Shown one piece after another: positions 36,030 through 44,647 of a stretch of DNA of 64,000 nt. Below the pieces are notes generated by a model. That model was given only the letters and a program-made list of their open reading frames with translations. It did no database searches and was not told the DNA's origin. The stretch lies in the NCBI GenBank assembly GCA_017304135.1, contig JAFLBB010000003.1, positions 38,891 through 102,890 on the forward strand, written 5' to 3'. Numbering within the stretch: position 1 is the stretch's first letter; each line of letters starts with the position of its first letter. A program made the translations under genes and the position numbers. Origin of the DNA: Acidobacteriota bacterium (lineage in GTDB: Bacteria > Acidobacteriota > Terriglobia > Bryobacterales > Bryobacteraceae).

Positions 36030-36991
36030 CTAAGCACGTTCGAGTCCTGTACCACGATCACTGTTTCGACGGTGCGGCTTCGGCTGCCTACTTCACTCGA
36101 TTCGCCCGCGACCGCTTCTATCCCGACGCCGGATTCTCCTATACCGGGATGATGCACAAGGCGTCGCAACTGTTCGATGACAACCTCTTCGACGGCGACG
36201 AAAACGCAATTGTCGATTTCAAGTATTCGCCGAATCCGAAGCTGACCTGGTGGTTCGATCATCACCAGAGCGCGTTTCTGACACCGGAGGACGCCGAGCA
36301 TTTCCGCGTCACCCCGGCGCCCCACCATTTCTTCGACCCCACCTACAAGAGCTGCACGAAGTTCATTGCCCACATTGCGCGCGAGAAGTTCGGCTTCGAA
36401 GCGCCGGATCTGGAAGAGTTGGTGCGCTGGGCCGACATCATCGACGGGGCGCAGTACGAAAGCGCCGACCAGGCCGTGGCGCTGCAGATGCCGGCGACGC
36501 AACTGGTGTTGGTGATCGAGGGCGCCAAGGGCTCCGACATCATCCACCACATCATTCGCGAGATGACGCACCGGCGGCTGGAAGACATTGCCGCCGACCC
36601 CAAGGTGCGGGCGCTGTTTGAGCCGCTCTATGCGCAGCATCTGGCGTCGATCGAGATCATCCGCAAGCGCGCCGGGCTGGTGGGCAACGCGGTGTTCTTC
36701 GATCTGGTGGAGGACGGCCTTGAGGGCTACAACAAGTTCATCCCTTACCAGCTCTTCCCGCAGTCGATCTACACGGTAAGCGTGCTGATTGCGAGCTTCC
36801 GCACGAAGGTGAGCGTGGGGTCGAATCCGTGGTCGCCGAAGGAGCCGGCGCACAACCTGGCGAGCATTTGCGAGCGCTACGGCGGCGGTGGGCATCCGCG
36901 CGTGGGGGCGATCAGCTTTGAGCGCGGCGAGGTGGCCCGGGCGCGCGCGGTGGCTGCTGAGATTGTCGCTGAGCTGAGCAACGGCGAGTAG
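36026..36991 (+). CDS. DHH family phosphoesterase
   Basis: 321 residues. 'VLYHDHCFDGAASA' (first metal-binding motif), 'WWFDHHQSAFLT' (the DHH motif, ~75) and the C-terminal 'YGGGGHPRVGAISF' of the DHHA1 substrate domain identify a DHH/DHHA1 phosphoesterase. The family includes nanoRNases, pAp phosphatases and cyclic-dinucleotide phosphodiesterases; which one is not decided by sequence alone. No signal or membrane segment, so cytosolic. It is followed by a DUF1801 gene 18 bases later. Confidence 0.88.
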   Translation: MTKHVRVLYHDHCFDGAASAAYFTRFARDRFYPDAGFSYTGMMHKASQLFDDNLFDGDENAIVDFKYSPNPKLTWWFDHHQSAFLTPEDAEHFRVTPAPHHFFDPTYKSCTKFIAHIAREKFGFEAPDLEELVRWADIIDGAQYESADQAVALQMPATQLVLVIEGAKGSDIIHHIIREMTHRRLEDIAADPKVRALFEPLYAQHLASIEIIRKRAGLVGNAVFFDLVEDGLEGYNKFIPYQLFPQSIYTVSVLIASFRTKVSVGSNPWSPKEPAHNLASICERYGGGGHPRVGAISFERGEVARARAVAAEIVAELSNGE

Positions 36992-37009
36992 CCCTGCAAG
37001 GAGGTCCGC

Positions 37010-37456
37010 GTGGCCATCCGCGTGGCGAAAGTAAAGTGCGAGTCGGTGGATGCCTACCTGGCGGCGCAGCCAGAGGCCAACCGCGCAGCGCTGGAGCTGG
37101 TGCGGGCGACGATTCGCAAGGCGCTGCCGAAGCGTGCCGAAGAGGTCATCTCGTATCAGATTCCGGCGTACAAGGTGGACGGCGAGCGTGTGGTTTACTT
37201 CGCCGGCTGGAAGCAGCACTTTTCGCTGTATCCCGTGACCGCGCCCGCGGCCACGGCCTTCGAGAAGGAGCTGGCGCGGTATGAGAAGAGCACGGGCACG
37301 GTGCGGTTTCCACTGGACGAACAGGTGCCGGTGCGGCTGGTGAGCCGGATCACGAAGTTCCTGGCCGAGCAGGCCGCGGAACGGGCCGCGGTGAAGGCGG
37401 CCAAGAAAGCTGCAAAGAAGCCGGCGGTAAAAAAGCCGGCGGCAAAGAAGCGCTAG
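37010..37456 (+). CDS. DUF1801/YdhG-like protein with Lys/Ala-rich tail
   Basis: 148 residues starting at GTG after a perfect AAGGAGG ribosome site. Residues ~10-120 form a DUF1801 domain ('VISYQIPAYKVDGERVVYFAGWKQHFSLYP' in parts), a family that includes a frataxin-like iron chaperone and many small proteins of unknown role. The last ~30 residues are an alternating Ala/Lys/Pro tail (AAKKAAKKPAVKKP) like histone-H1 or nucleoid-associated proteins, which hints at nucleic-acid binding. Its stop overlaps that of the convergent FAH gene by 4 bases. Confidence 0.82.
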   Translation: MAIRVAKVKCESVDAYLAAQPEANRAALELVRATIRKALPKRAEEVISYQIPAYKVDGERVVYFAGWKQHFSLYPVTAPAATAFEKELARYEKSTGTVRFPLDEQVPVRLVSRITKFLAEQAAERAAVKAAKKAAKKPAVKKPAAKKR

Positions 37457-38307
37457 TAGAGCGCCGTCTTCACGCCCTGCTTCACGTTCGCCGTTGTCGT
37501 GCCGACGCCTTCGATGCGGGCGCGGACGCTGTCGCCGGCCTTGATGCGCGCGCCCTTGGGGCAACCGGTGGAGATGAGGTCGCCGGGGTGCAGCGTCTGG
37601 TAATCAGAGTGGAAGCGGACCAGTTCAAAGGGGCGCGTGCGCATGTTGCGCACATAGTCGCGTGAGAAGACCGCGCCGTTGTGTTCCGTGATCACCTCGA
37701 GCCCGTCGACATCGGCGATCTCGTCAGCAGTGACGATGACGGGGCCGAAGCTGAAGAAGGTGTCGAAGCTCTTGGCGCGGGTGAGGTAGCGCGGGTTCTT
37801 TGAGAGCACGTCGAGCGCGGTGAGGTCGAGCGTGGTGGTGTAGCCGAAGATGACGTCTTTCACGTGCTCAGCGGGCACATACTGGCACTTCTTGCCGATG
37901 ATGACGCCCAATTCGCCCTCGGCATCAACGTCGTTGGTGAACTCCGGCGGGGGCAGCAGGATGTCGCCGCCCGGCTCAAACAGGCACGAGGCGGGCTTCA
38001 TGAAGCTGCCCGGCTCCTCGGGCTGCACGGCGTTGATGTCGACGGCGTGCGAGTGGTAGTTGAGTCCGATGCACCAGATCTTCGGCGGCACGGGGAAGGG
38101 CAGCAGCGGCTGTACGGCGTCAAACGGCAGCGCGGCTACGCCTTCGGCGCGTAGTTCATGCGCCACGCCGGCGCGGATGATCTCGAGCAGATCGTTGGGC
38201 GCCTTCGTGCCCGTGCGGGCATTGATCTCAGTGACTGGGGCGATGCCCCCTGTGGTGACGACGCCGGCATGCACCGCGCCATCGTGGGAAAAGCGGATCA
38301 GTTTCAT
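37453..38307 (-). CDS. Fumarylacetoacetate hydrolase (FAH) family protein
   Basis: 284 residues. 'KIWCIGLNYHSHA' and the acidic metal-binding residues in 'NDVDAEGELGVIIGKK', followed by 'HPGDLISTGCPKGA', are diagnostic of the FAH fold used by 2-keto-4-pentenoate hydratases, acylpyruvases and oxaloacetate decarboxylases. The exact reaction is unknown. There is no Shine-Dalgarno before the ATG; a perfect 12-bp hairpin ends 6 bases upstream of it and may control expression. Confidence 0.9.
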   Translation of the reverse strand: MKLIRFSHDGAVHAGVVTTGGIAPVTEINARTGTKAPNDLLEIIRAGVAHELRAEGVAALPFDAVQPLLPFPVPPKIWCIGLNYHSHAVDINAVQPEEPGSFMKPASCLFEPGGDILLPPPEFTNDVDAEGELGVIIGKKCQYVPAEHVKDVIFGYTTTLDLTALDVLSKNPRYLTRAKSFDTFFSFGPVIVTADEIADVDGLEVITEHNGAVFSRDYVRNMRTRPFELVRFHSDYQTLHPGDLISTGCPKGARIKAGDSVRARIEGVGTTTANVKQGVKTALY

Positions 38308-38313
38308 GGGAAC

Positions 38314-38347
38314 TCGCGGGCCGCGAGTGGGGAAGCGCGGCCCGCGA
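38314..38347 (-). promoter_or_regulatory. Perfect 12-bp inverted repeat before the FAH start codon
   Basis: TCGCGGGCCGCG and CGCGGCCCGCGA flank a 10-base spacer. In the transcribed (minus) sense the hairpin begins 8 bases after the DUF4139 stop and ends 6 bases before the FAH ATG. There is no T tract. It could stop transcription of the upstream gene or block ribosome access to the FAH start. Confidence 0.6.
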
Positions 38348-38354
38348 AGGGACC

Positions 38355-40367
38355 CTAAAACTCCAGCTTCTCGATCAACGCGGCGATCTCCGATTCTAAC
38401 GCAGCGCGGCGCTTGCGCAGTTGCGACTGCTGGTCGCGCAGGGCGCTGAGCTTGGCTTCCTGGTCGGAGAGTTCGCGCGAGTAGCGTTGCACCTGCTCCT
38501 GCTGGCCGGTGACGCGGTTCAACGCGGAGAGGTTTTCGCGGATGCGCTGCTGGTCGCGAAAGAGCTCCTCGATCTGCTTGCCCGCGTCCTGTTCGCCGCG
38601 CATTGCTTCGACCACTTCACGCTTCTTGTCAAGGACGGTCTGCAACTGCTGGCGGGCGGCGGCGGAGAGCGCGCGATTGCTGACGAACTGGCCGAGGAAG
38701 TCCGGCGTGAGCGAGGTGATGGAGTTGGTTTGCTCGATCAGCCGCTCCTCTTCAATCGGGAACTTCATCTCGGCCGAAGCCGGCACGTTCACCTGGAAGC
38801 GGTAGGCCGTGGGCGTCTTCTCGGTCTCCTTCATGGCCACGAGTGTGTAGCCGGGACGCACCGGATGCTCGATGATGAGGGTCTTGGCGCGGGCGTCGAC
38901 GTTCTTGATGGTGAAGGTCTTGGTCTCGCGCACGGCGGTGCGGGTGGTGAGGAAGCCGCGAGTGGCCTTGATCTCGCGCACGGCCCGCTCATTGGATTCG
39001 AAGACCGTGGAGATGCGCGTGCCGAGATCGACGGCGTAGCTGATGAGGCGCTTGTCGGTGGCCTTGGTGGTTTCCATGAGCGCTTCGCCGGCGTAGGTGT
39101 TGGCGTCGTAGATGGTGAGCGGGCCGCCGTCGAGCGTCTTGCCGGTGTTGTTGGTGATCTCGGCGGCGCTGCGCGGATGGACGGAGCTTTCGTCGGAGTA
39201 GATGAGGAGCTTGCGGGCGCTCACCTTCTGCTGCAGGAACGGCAGCATGGCCGACTGGCCGCGCCGCACCGTTACCGGCTGTGAGAAGGCGTACTCGAAC
39301 AGCTCACCCGCCTCGCGGCCTTCGGTGGCGACGTTGAGATTGCTGGGCGCAAACTCAGCGCGCGCCTCGGCCATGTCGGCGAGCATCTCACGCCCCGCCA
39401 TCGCTGGCGCCGGAGGCGCTGCCATCGCCTTGCCGCGGGCGCCCCCGATGATGCCGCCAATCACACCGCCCGGCGCGCCACCGGGCACACCGCCCACAAC
39501 ACCCGCATGCACCTGCGGCTTAGCCGCGCTCTCTTCAGCCAGTTCCACTACCTCGCGCTGCACATACTTCGGCTCATAGAGGCGGCTGATGAAGCTAATC
39601 GGCCGGCCCGAGACCAGCGCCAGCCGCACATTCGTCCAATCCTCCGCGGTCGTGTTGTCGATGATGGCCCAGCCTTCCAGCGTCGGGTCGCCCGAGGCCG
39701 GAAACACCAGCCGGTAACTGGATTTCCACACCGGCATGGGGGCCATGTAGGTGGCCTGGATGTTGCGGCGGCCGGCGTCGGTGGAGTCGATGTAGACGCT
39801 GCGGCGCTCGCGCGAGCGGGCTTGCAGCATGGTCGCCAGGTAGTCCTTGAACTGCAGTTGCAGCTTGGCGTCGAGGAAGCGTACGGAGGTGGCGGCCGAG
39901 AGGTCGAGCACGCGGATGTCGCCTTCGTTGGTGAGCAGTGTCACGGTTTCGCGCTCGCCGGAGTCCTTTGCCGCCGTGAGGCGCGAGGAGACGATCGTCC
40001 CGGTCACGGTCTGCGCGCCGAACTTCATCTCGAGATGGCTGCCGCGCAGATGGTCGAGCAGCGTACTCAGCGGCAGGCGCTCACCGGTGGGAAACGGCAG
40101 TTCGGCCAGCTTGTCCTGCACGGGGATCGAAGAGTCGTACCGCAACCCCGTGATCGCCCCGCCGCCCTGCACGTTGACGGTGAGCGACTTGAGCACGTCG
40201 TCCATCTCTTCTGACTTGAAGTCGAGCCGCGCCGATTCGCCCGGCCCCAACTCGCCCTGCCGCTCAAAGAAGCCCACGCCGTGCTTGAACAGCACGACGC
40301 GCTTCACATTCAACTCGGCGGCCATCAGCGTTGCCGCTCCGAACACCAGACAGATCCAAGTCCTCAT
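38355..40367 (-). CDS. DUF4139 domain protein, exported
   Basis: 670 residues with a signal peptide (MRTWICLVFGAATLMAAE). 'RVVLFKHGVGFFERQG' opens the N-terminal domain common in these proteins, 'YMAPMPVWKSSYRLVF' belongs to the DUF4139 core, and a Gly/Val/Ala-rich loop (~300-335) interrupts it. The last ~100 residues are a charged coiled coil ('QQRIRENLSALNRVTGQQEQV' onward). AGGAGA before the ATG at 40367 sets the start. Probably a periplasmic or outer-membrane structural protein; function unknown in the family. Confidence 0.82.
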   Translation of the reverse strand: MRTWICLVFGAATLMAAELNVKRVVLFKHGVGFFERQGELGPGESARLDFKSEEMDDVLKSLTVNVQGGGAITGLRYDSSIPVQDKLAELPFPTGERLPLSTLLDHLRGSHLEMKFGAQTVTGTIVSSRLTAAKDSGERETVTLLTNEGDIRVLDLSAATSVRFLDAKLQLQFKDYLATMLQARSRERRSVYIDSTDAGRRNIQATYMAPMPVWKSSYRLVFPASGDPTLEGWAIIDNTTAEDWTNVRLALVSGRPISFISRLYEPKYVQREVVELAEESAAKPQVHAGVVGGVPGGAPGGVIGGIIGGARGKAMAAPPAPAMAGREMLADMAEARAEFAPSNLNVATEGREAGELFEYAFSQPVTVRRGQSAMLPFLQQKVSARKLLIYSDESSVHPRSAAEITNNTGKTLDGGPLTIYDANTYAGEALMETTKATDKRLISYAVDLGTRISTVFESNERAVREIKATRGFLTTRTAVRETKTFTIKNVDARAKTLIIEHPVRPGYTLVAMKETEKTPTAYRFQVNVPASAEMKFPIEEERLIEQTNSITSLTPDFLGQFVSNRALSAAARQQLQTVLDKKREVVEAMRGEQDAGKQIEELFRDQQRIRENLSALNRVTGQQEQVQRYSRELSDQEAKLSALRDQQSQLRKRRAALESEIAALIEKLEF

Positions 40368-40409
40368 ACGTTCTCCTGCCCGTGACATGACGCGAGCCCC
40401 GCGCCCCTT

Positions 40410-40823
40410 TCACTCGCCCATGACTTTTATGATGACGCGTTTCGGGCGCTCTCCGTCGAACTCGGCGTAGTAGACCTGCTGCCAGGGGCCGAAGTCGAGC
40501 TTGCCGGCCGTCACCGGCACAATCACCTGGTGATGGACGAGCAGCGCCTTGAGGTGAGAATCGCCATTGGTTTCGCCGGTGCGGTGGTGGCGGTAGTCCT
40601 TGCGGAACGGGGCGAGGCGTTCCAGCCACTCGTCGATGTCGGCGAGCAGGCCGTCCTCAGCGTCGTTCACCCAGACGCCGGCGGTAATGTGCATGGCCGA
40701 GACGAGGATCATGCCTTCCTGAATGCCGGACTTTCGGAGGGCGGTTTCGACCTCGCCGGTGATGTTGACGTAGCTGCGGTGGTGGGGGGTGCAAAATGTA
40801 AGGTATTCGGTGTGGAATCGCAT
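40410..40823 (-). CDS. YjbQ family protein (UPF0047)
   Basis: 137 residues, the usual size. '[20 protein letters not shown]' and '[19 protein letters not shown]' with conserved His/Asp/Glu, and '[15 protein letters not shown]', match the UPF0047/YjbQ family, which has weak thiamin-phosphate-synthase activity in some members. Cytosolic trimer or hexamer in known structures. Its true role is open. 42 bases separate it from the DUF4139 gene downstream. Confidence 0.9.
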   Translation of the reverse strand: MRFHTEYLTFCTPHHRSYVNITGEVETALRKSGIQEGMILVSAMHITAGVWVNDAEDGLLADIDEWLERLAPFRKDYRHHRTGETNGDSHLKALLVHHQVIVPVTAGKLDFGPWQQVYYAEFDGERPKRVIIKVMGE

Positions 40824-40910
40824 GGCAACCTCATGCTAACGCAGCGGATGGACGACGGCATAAAAAGCTCTTTGGTCCTCAAGTTTCGTCCCTTCTTTGC
40901 CGATTGTTGC

Positions 40911-40939
40911 TTGACAGGCCTACATCCAGGCGTCAGACT
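40911..40939 (+). promoter_or_regulatory. Candidate sigma-70 promoter of the beta-barrel gene
   Basis: TTGACA (40911-40916), a 17-base spacer and CAGACT (40934-40939) lie about 55 bases before the TTG start at 40995. The -35 is perfect, the -10 is poor. Confidence 0.35.
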
Positions 40940-40994
40940 TTGAGAAGTGTGTGCGGGGGCCTGTGCCGCGCACGATCGGGTGACGGAGACAGTT

Positions 40995-42329
40995 TTGAAA
41001 CAAATACCTTTGCGCATGTTTCTTTTTGCCTGGGCCGTATCGGCTCCGCTGTGGGGCCAGTATGGTGGTTTCGGCGGGCCGTCGATTCTGAGCAGGGGTG
41101 GCAATGCCGGCAGCCGGGCCGGCTCGCGTCCAATCGGATTCCGGCCGTTTGCCGGAGTGAGCGGCAATTACTACACCAACCTGAATTTATTCAATAACGC
41201 AGCGTCGGCCAGTTCGTTCACAACAGGCGACTCGTTTGGCGCGACGGCGACAGCAGGCCTGCAAGGCTACAAGTCGTCGGCCAGGAGTTCGACGGCGGTC
41301 GACCTGCTGCTGTCCTACTACTGGGTGTCGCGTCAGGGTGCATCAAGGGGATTGAGCGAATCGGTGAATGTGTCGCACAGCCGCCAAATTTCGCGCCGTG
41401 TGATGTGGTTTGTGGGGGCGAACGGGCAGTCCACGAACCGCAGTGTTGTTTTCGCTAACCAGCGGTTTTCGCCCGACCCGGTTCCCGAATTGACGCCGCA
41501 GAACGAAGAGATCTTCGACACGCGCACCTACCGCGGCATGGCCGCGACGGGCTTCTCGTTTCAGAAGTCGGCGCGGCTGTCGTTTTCCGCGCAGGGGGCC
41601 GCGTTTGGCGCTGAGCGCCGCTCGGTGAGGCTGGCCGATTCGCGCGGCTTCATGGGTTCGGGCACGGCGCAGTACTCCTTGAGCCGGCGTCAATTTGTCG
41701 GGGCGACGTTCACCTACGGCACGTTCTATTTCCCCGGCAGCTTCGGCGAAACCAGCTACTACGCCCCGCAGGGGTTCTACGGGGTGTCGCTCAACCAGGC
41801 GTGGTCGTTTCAGGTGATGGCGGGCGTTTTCCGCGCCAAGACCACGCGGCTGACCTCGGTGGCACTGGACCCGTTTATCGCCGAACTGACCGGCCAGCGG
41901 ACGGCGCTGGAGATCTTCAACGGAAACAACATGGGCTTCTCCGGTGGAGCCGGCATCGCCGGCAGGCTGCGTGAGTGGTCATTGGGGATTACGGCCATGC
42001 GCGGCATCAACCCCGGTAACGGGGTGTATCTGACCAACCAGATGACCTCGGTGAACCTGAATCTAGGGCACGACCTGGGGCGGTCGGCCTCGTGGTCGCT
42101 ATTTGCCCGCGCCGCCGAAACCAAAGCGCTGACGCAGCAGATCGGCAATGCCCGGTACTACTCAGCCGGCTCATCGTTGTCCTACAGGCTGAATGGGTAT
42201 CTGAGCCTGGTCGGCAACGCCAGCCTGTATCGAACCGAGGCAGCCGGGCAACGGATCAAGCTCGACCGCTTTTCGGCTTCCGTCGGCCTCTACTTCTCGC
42301 CAGGCGAGCTTCCGATTCATGTCTTCTGA
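40995..42329 (+). CDS. Predicted outer-membrane beta-barrel protein of unknown function
   Basis: 444 residues from TTG at 40995 (GGAG upstream), giving MKQIPLRMFLFAWAVSAPLWG, a signal peptide; ATG 41016 is the alternative. The mature part consists of alternating polar/aromatic strands ('YSLSRRQFVGATFTYGTFYF', 'NAWSF'-like turns) and ends in a Phe ('PGELPIHVF'), the usual signal for outer-membrane insertion. I recognise no family. The response-regulator gene begins 30 bases after it on the same strand. Confidence 0.75.
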   Translation: MKQIPLRMFLFAWAVSAPLWGQYGGFGGPSILSRGGNAGSRAGSRPIGFRPFAGVSGNYYTNLNLFNNAASASSFTTGDSFGATATAGLQGYKSSARSSTAVDLLLSYYWVSRQGASRGLSESVNVSHSRQISRRVMWFVGANGQSTNRSVVFANQRFSPDPVPELTPQNEEIFDTRTYRGMAATGFSFQKSARLSFSAQGAAFGAERRSVRLADSRGFMGSGTAQYSLSRRQFVGATFTYGTFYFPGSFGETSYYAPQGFYGVSLNQAWSFQVMAGVFRAKTTRLTSVALDPFIAELTGQRTALEIFNGNNMGFSGGAGIAGRLREWSLGITAMRGINPGNGVYLTNQMTSVNLNLGHDLGRSASWSLFARAAETKALTQQIGNARYYSAGSSLSYRLNGYLSLVGNASLYRTEAAGQRIKLDRFSASVGLYFSPGELPIHVF

Positions 42330-42359
42330 TCCGGCGTCCGCCGGAGCGCCTCGTGGACT

Positions 42360-42764
42360 ATGAGCGAACACGCGGAAGTGCGGCTGCTCCTGGTGGAGGA
42401 TGAAGACGCCCTCGGCAAGCTGCTGGCACGGTTTCTGGAGCGAGCCGGCTTTGCCGTGGTCGCCGTGACACACGGGGTGCAGGCCATCGTGGAACTGCAA
42501 AACGGCGACGCCGCGTTCGCCGCGATGATCCTGGACCTGACCCTGCCCGACATGGCCGGCGAGGATGTCCTGGCCGCCGCGCGCGGCCTTCGGCCCGGCT
42601 TACCGGTGATCCTCACCAGCGGCATGGCGGCGCCGGTGCGGAGCAGCGCTGCCGCTCCCGGCCCGACGGAGTTTCTCATGAAGCCCTATCTGCCGGCGCG
42701 CCTGGAAGAGGCGGTACGGCGGGTGTTGGAGCCTCAATCCCCTTCTTCCTCCACCGCTTCCTGA
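42360..42764 (+). CDS. Single-domain response regulator (receiver only)
   Basis: 134 residues: an acidic pair 'VEDED' (~12-16), phosphorylated Asp59 in 'LDLTLPD', Ser/Thr in 'ILTSGM' and Lys in 'FLMKPY' (~108), all as in CheY-like receivers, with a short Ser-rich tail. No output domain. No histidine kinase gene is in the window, so it is an orphan. Its 3' end overlaps the convergent hypothetical gene by 31 bases. Confidence 0.9.
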   Translation: MSEHAEVRLLLVEDEDALGKLLARFLERAGFAVVAVTHGVQAIVELQNGDAAFAAMILDLTLPDMAGEDVLAAARGLRPGLPVILTSGMAAPVRSSAAAPGPTEFLMKPYLPARLEEAVRRVLEPQSPSSSTAS

Positions 42765-43303
42765 AGCCGTTCGGCGAGGTTCTCGCCTGACTCCGACCAC
42801 AGGGCGCGCTTGTCCACCGGCAATATGCGCTGCATGTCCTCGGCCAGGTGGAGCACGCTGCGGATGTTCGAGCGCAGGGCGCGCGGGTTAGGCGGCACGC
42901 CGGGCGAGGGCAGGTAGAGAAAATCCAGGCCGAGGTCGATTTGCACCTGCTCGCCCCACGGGCTTTCAAAGAACGGCCCGAAGATGGCGAGGGAAACCGC
43001 GCAGGGCTTCAGTGACCAGTCTTCGCCGTAGTGCCAGAGGTCCCAGCAGCAGTCCAGTTGAAAGGCGCAGTCGTTGTGGAAGTGCTCGCGAATGATGGAG
43101 AGGATGGCGGACGTGTTGGCCGCGTCGTCGAACTCCTCTTCGAGCACGGGAGGCTCGGAATAGTCGAGGGCGAAGATGCGCAGCATGCCCGCCGGGGCCA
43201 GCCGCGAGTAGGGGAAGCGGCGCAGGACACGCTCATAGAGCGAGAGCATGTTGTGCTCGGTGAAGCCGCGCAGCCAGAAGGAAAGACGTACCGAATCAGC
43301 CAT
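42734..43303 (-). CDS. Conserved-looking hypothetical protein
   Basis: 189 residues, soluble, acidic C-terminus ('LQEAVEEEGD'). It has many aromatic residues ('FQLDCCWDLWHYGEDWSLKP') and a 'FGPFFESPWGEQVQIDLGLD' segment. I cannot name a family. It overlaps the NicO-type transporter gene by 8 bases at its start, so the two are probably translated from one mRNA; a role in metal handling is possible but unproven. Confidence 0.65.
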   Translation of the reverse strand: MADSVRLSFWLRGFTEHNMLSLYERVLRRFPYSRLAPAGMLRIFALDYSEPPVLEEEFDDAANTSAILSIIREHFHNDCAFQLDCCWDLWHYGEDWSLKPCAVSLAIFGPFFESPWGEQVQIDLGLDFLYLPSPGVPPNPRALRSNIRSVLHLAEDMQRILPVDKRALWSESGENLAERLQEAVEEEGD

Positions 43304-44057
43304 AGATCTTTGTTGCCGCCTCCCAGGTCATCCAGAATCCAAGCGCCGTCACCACGGCCGCGCTCACCGCGGGCAGCCGCTTCGTCCAGGCGCTCTCCGG
43401 TTGCGCCGCCGTGAAGCGGCCGCCGGCCAGCACCATCGCGCCGCCAATGGCCATGAGCACCGCCGCCAGGCCGAGCGTGAACGAGGTGAGCAGCAGCAAG
43501 CCAAAGCCAAGCCGCCCCATGCTGATGGAGAGCATGAGCACCACCATCGCCTCCGGGCACGGCACGAGGCCGCCGGAGACGCCGAGCGAGAGCAGGCTGC
43601 CGTGCGAGTGGCTGTGCGCCAGACCGAGGCCGGAAGCGGCGCCGTGCGAATGGCTGTGCGAATGGCCGGCCGCGTGGCCGCCCGCCTGGCCGTTGACGCT
43701 GCTCAGCCGCCGCCACAGCAGCCACGCGCCGATGATGAGCACCATCGCCCCGCTGAGCAGCGAAAGCCAGGGGAAAATGCGCTCCACGGCGATGCGCGTC
43801 GAGGCATACAGCGTCACCAGGCCGAGGGCAAACACGCTCACCGTGTGCGTCGCCGTCACCACACCGCCCAAATAAATCGCGTCGGAGAGTTTGCCGCGGC
43901 TGCCCACCAGGTAAGCCGCCACCAGCGTCTTGCCATGCCCCGGCGTCAGCGCGTGGACGGCGCCGAAGAAGAACGCCAGGGCGAGCGCGGTGGCCAAAAA
44001 GGCCGGATCGGACTCGCGTCCGCGCAGCAATTCCGCCAGTGAGTGGGTGTCAGGCAA
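43296..44057 (-). CDS. NicO/RcnA-type nickel/cobalt transporter
   Basis: 253 residues with about six membrane segments. 'FGAVHALTPGHGKTLVAAYL' (~32-51) is the metal-site motif of NicO/RcnA permeases. A cytoplasmic loop rich in histidine (SHSHSHG, HSHSHG; ~130-155) should bind Ni or Co. RcnA-type members export these metals. The TTG at 44057 with upstream GGGGAC is the best start; the frame is open further but only as the antisense of the YkgJ-like gene. Divergent from that gene; overlapped by the hypothetical gene downstream. Confidence 0.87.
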   Translation of the reverse strand: MPDTHSLAELLRGRESDPAFLATALALAFFFGAVHALTPGHGKTLVAAYLVGSRGKLSDAIYLGGVVTATHTVSVFALGLVTLYASTRIAVERIFPWLSLLSGAMVLIIGAWLLWRRLSSVNGQAGGHAAGHSHSHSHGAASGLGLAHSHSHGSLLSLGVSGGLVPCPEAMVVLMLSISMGRLGFGLLLLTSFTLGLAAVLMAIGGAMVLAGGRFTAAQPESAWTKRLPAVSAAVVTALGFWMTWEAATKIYG

Positions 44058-44094
44058 TCGTTCGGTCCCCGATTGGCGATTGTACCCTGGAAGG

Positions 44095-44616
44095 GTGATC
44101 ACTGACCTTGTGCAGATCCGCCGCCTGGGCGAACAGAAGCGGGACGAAAACGAACGCCTGCGGCGACATCTCAAGCGGCATGTCTTCGTGGAGCGCCGCC
44201 TGCGCCTCATCACCGAAGACATCGAGGGGGACATCGACTGCACCCAGTGCGCCAACTGCTGCCGCTCGGCCACCGTACGCCTGAAGGACCGCGACCTGCC
44301 CAAACTGGCCAGAGCGCTGCGGCTGAGCGAACAGAAGTTCCTCAACCAGTACGCCGAGATGACCGAGGACGAGGGCTACATTCTCAAGCGCAACGCCGAC
44401 GGCAGTTGCCCCTTCCTGGCGGGAAACCTGTGCACGGTGTACGAGGTGCGCCCGGCGACATGCGAAGACTTCCCGCACCTGGTGCGCGGCCCCGGTTCGC
44501 TGGTGGCCCGCATGTGGCACATGGCTGACCGCGCCTGCTACTGCCCGATCGTCTACAACACGCTCGAGGCCTGGAAGGTGGAAACGAAGTTCTTCGATAA
44601 GTCGGCGGCGAAGTAG
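44095..44616 (+). CDS. YkgJ-type zinc/iron-chelating domain protein
   Basis: 173 residues. 'CTQCANCCRS' (C49, C52, C55, C56) and the later 'CPFLAGNLCTVYEVRPATCEDFP' carry the eight-or-so cysteines of the YkgJ/CxxCxxCC family that binds Fe-S or zinc. An N-terminal charged helix (~8-35) precedes it. GTG 44095 directly abuts GGAAGG, so spacing is poor; GTG 44110 is an alternative. The divergent partner is a Ni/Co transporter, which suggests joint metal homeostasis. Confidence 0.82.
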   Translation: MITDLVQIRRLGEQKRDENERLRRHLKRHVFVERRLRLITEDIEGDIDCTQCANCCRSATVRLKDRDLPKLARALRLSEQKFLNQYAEMTEDEGYILKRNADGSCPFLAGNLCTVYEVRPATCEDFPHLVRGPGSLVARMWHMADRACYCPIVYNTLEAWKVETKFFDKSAAK

Positions 44617-44647
44617 GGGGGCCGAGCAGGCGGCCAGGCCGGCGCGC

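Noticed and set aside
44057..44102. GTG at 44102 as start of the Ni/Co transporter
   Set aside because: It would add 15 residues without family similarity that overlap the divergent gene's start; TTG 44057 has a better ribosome site.
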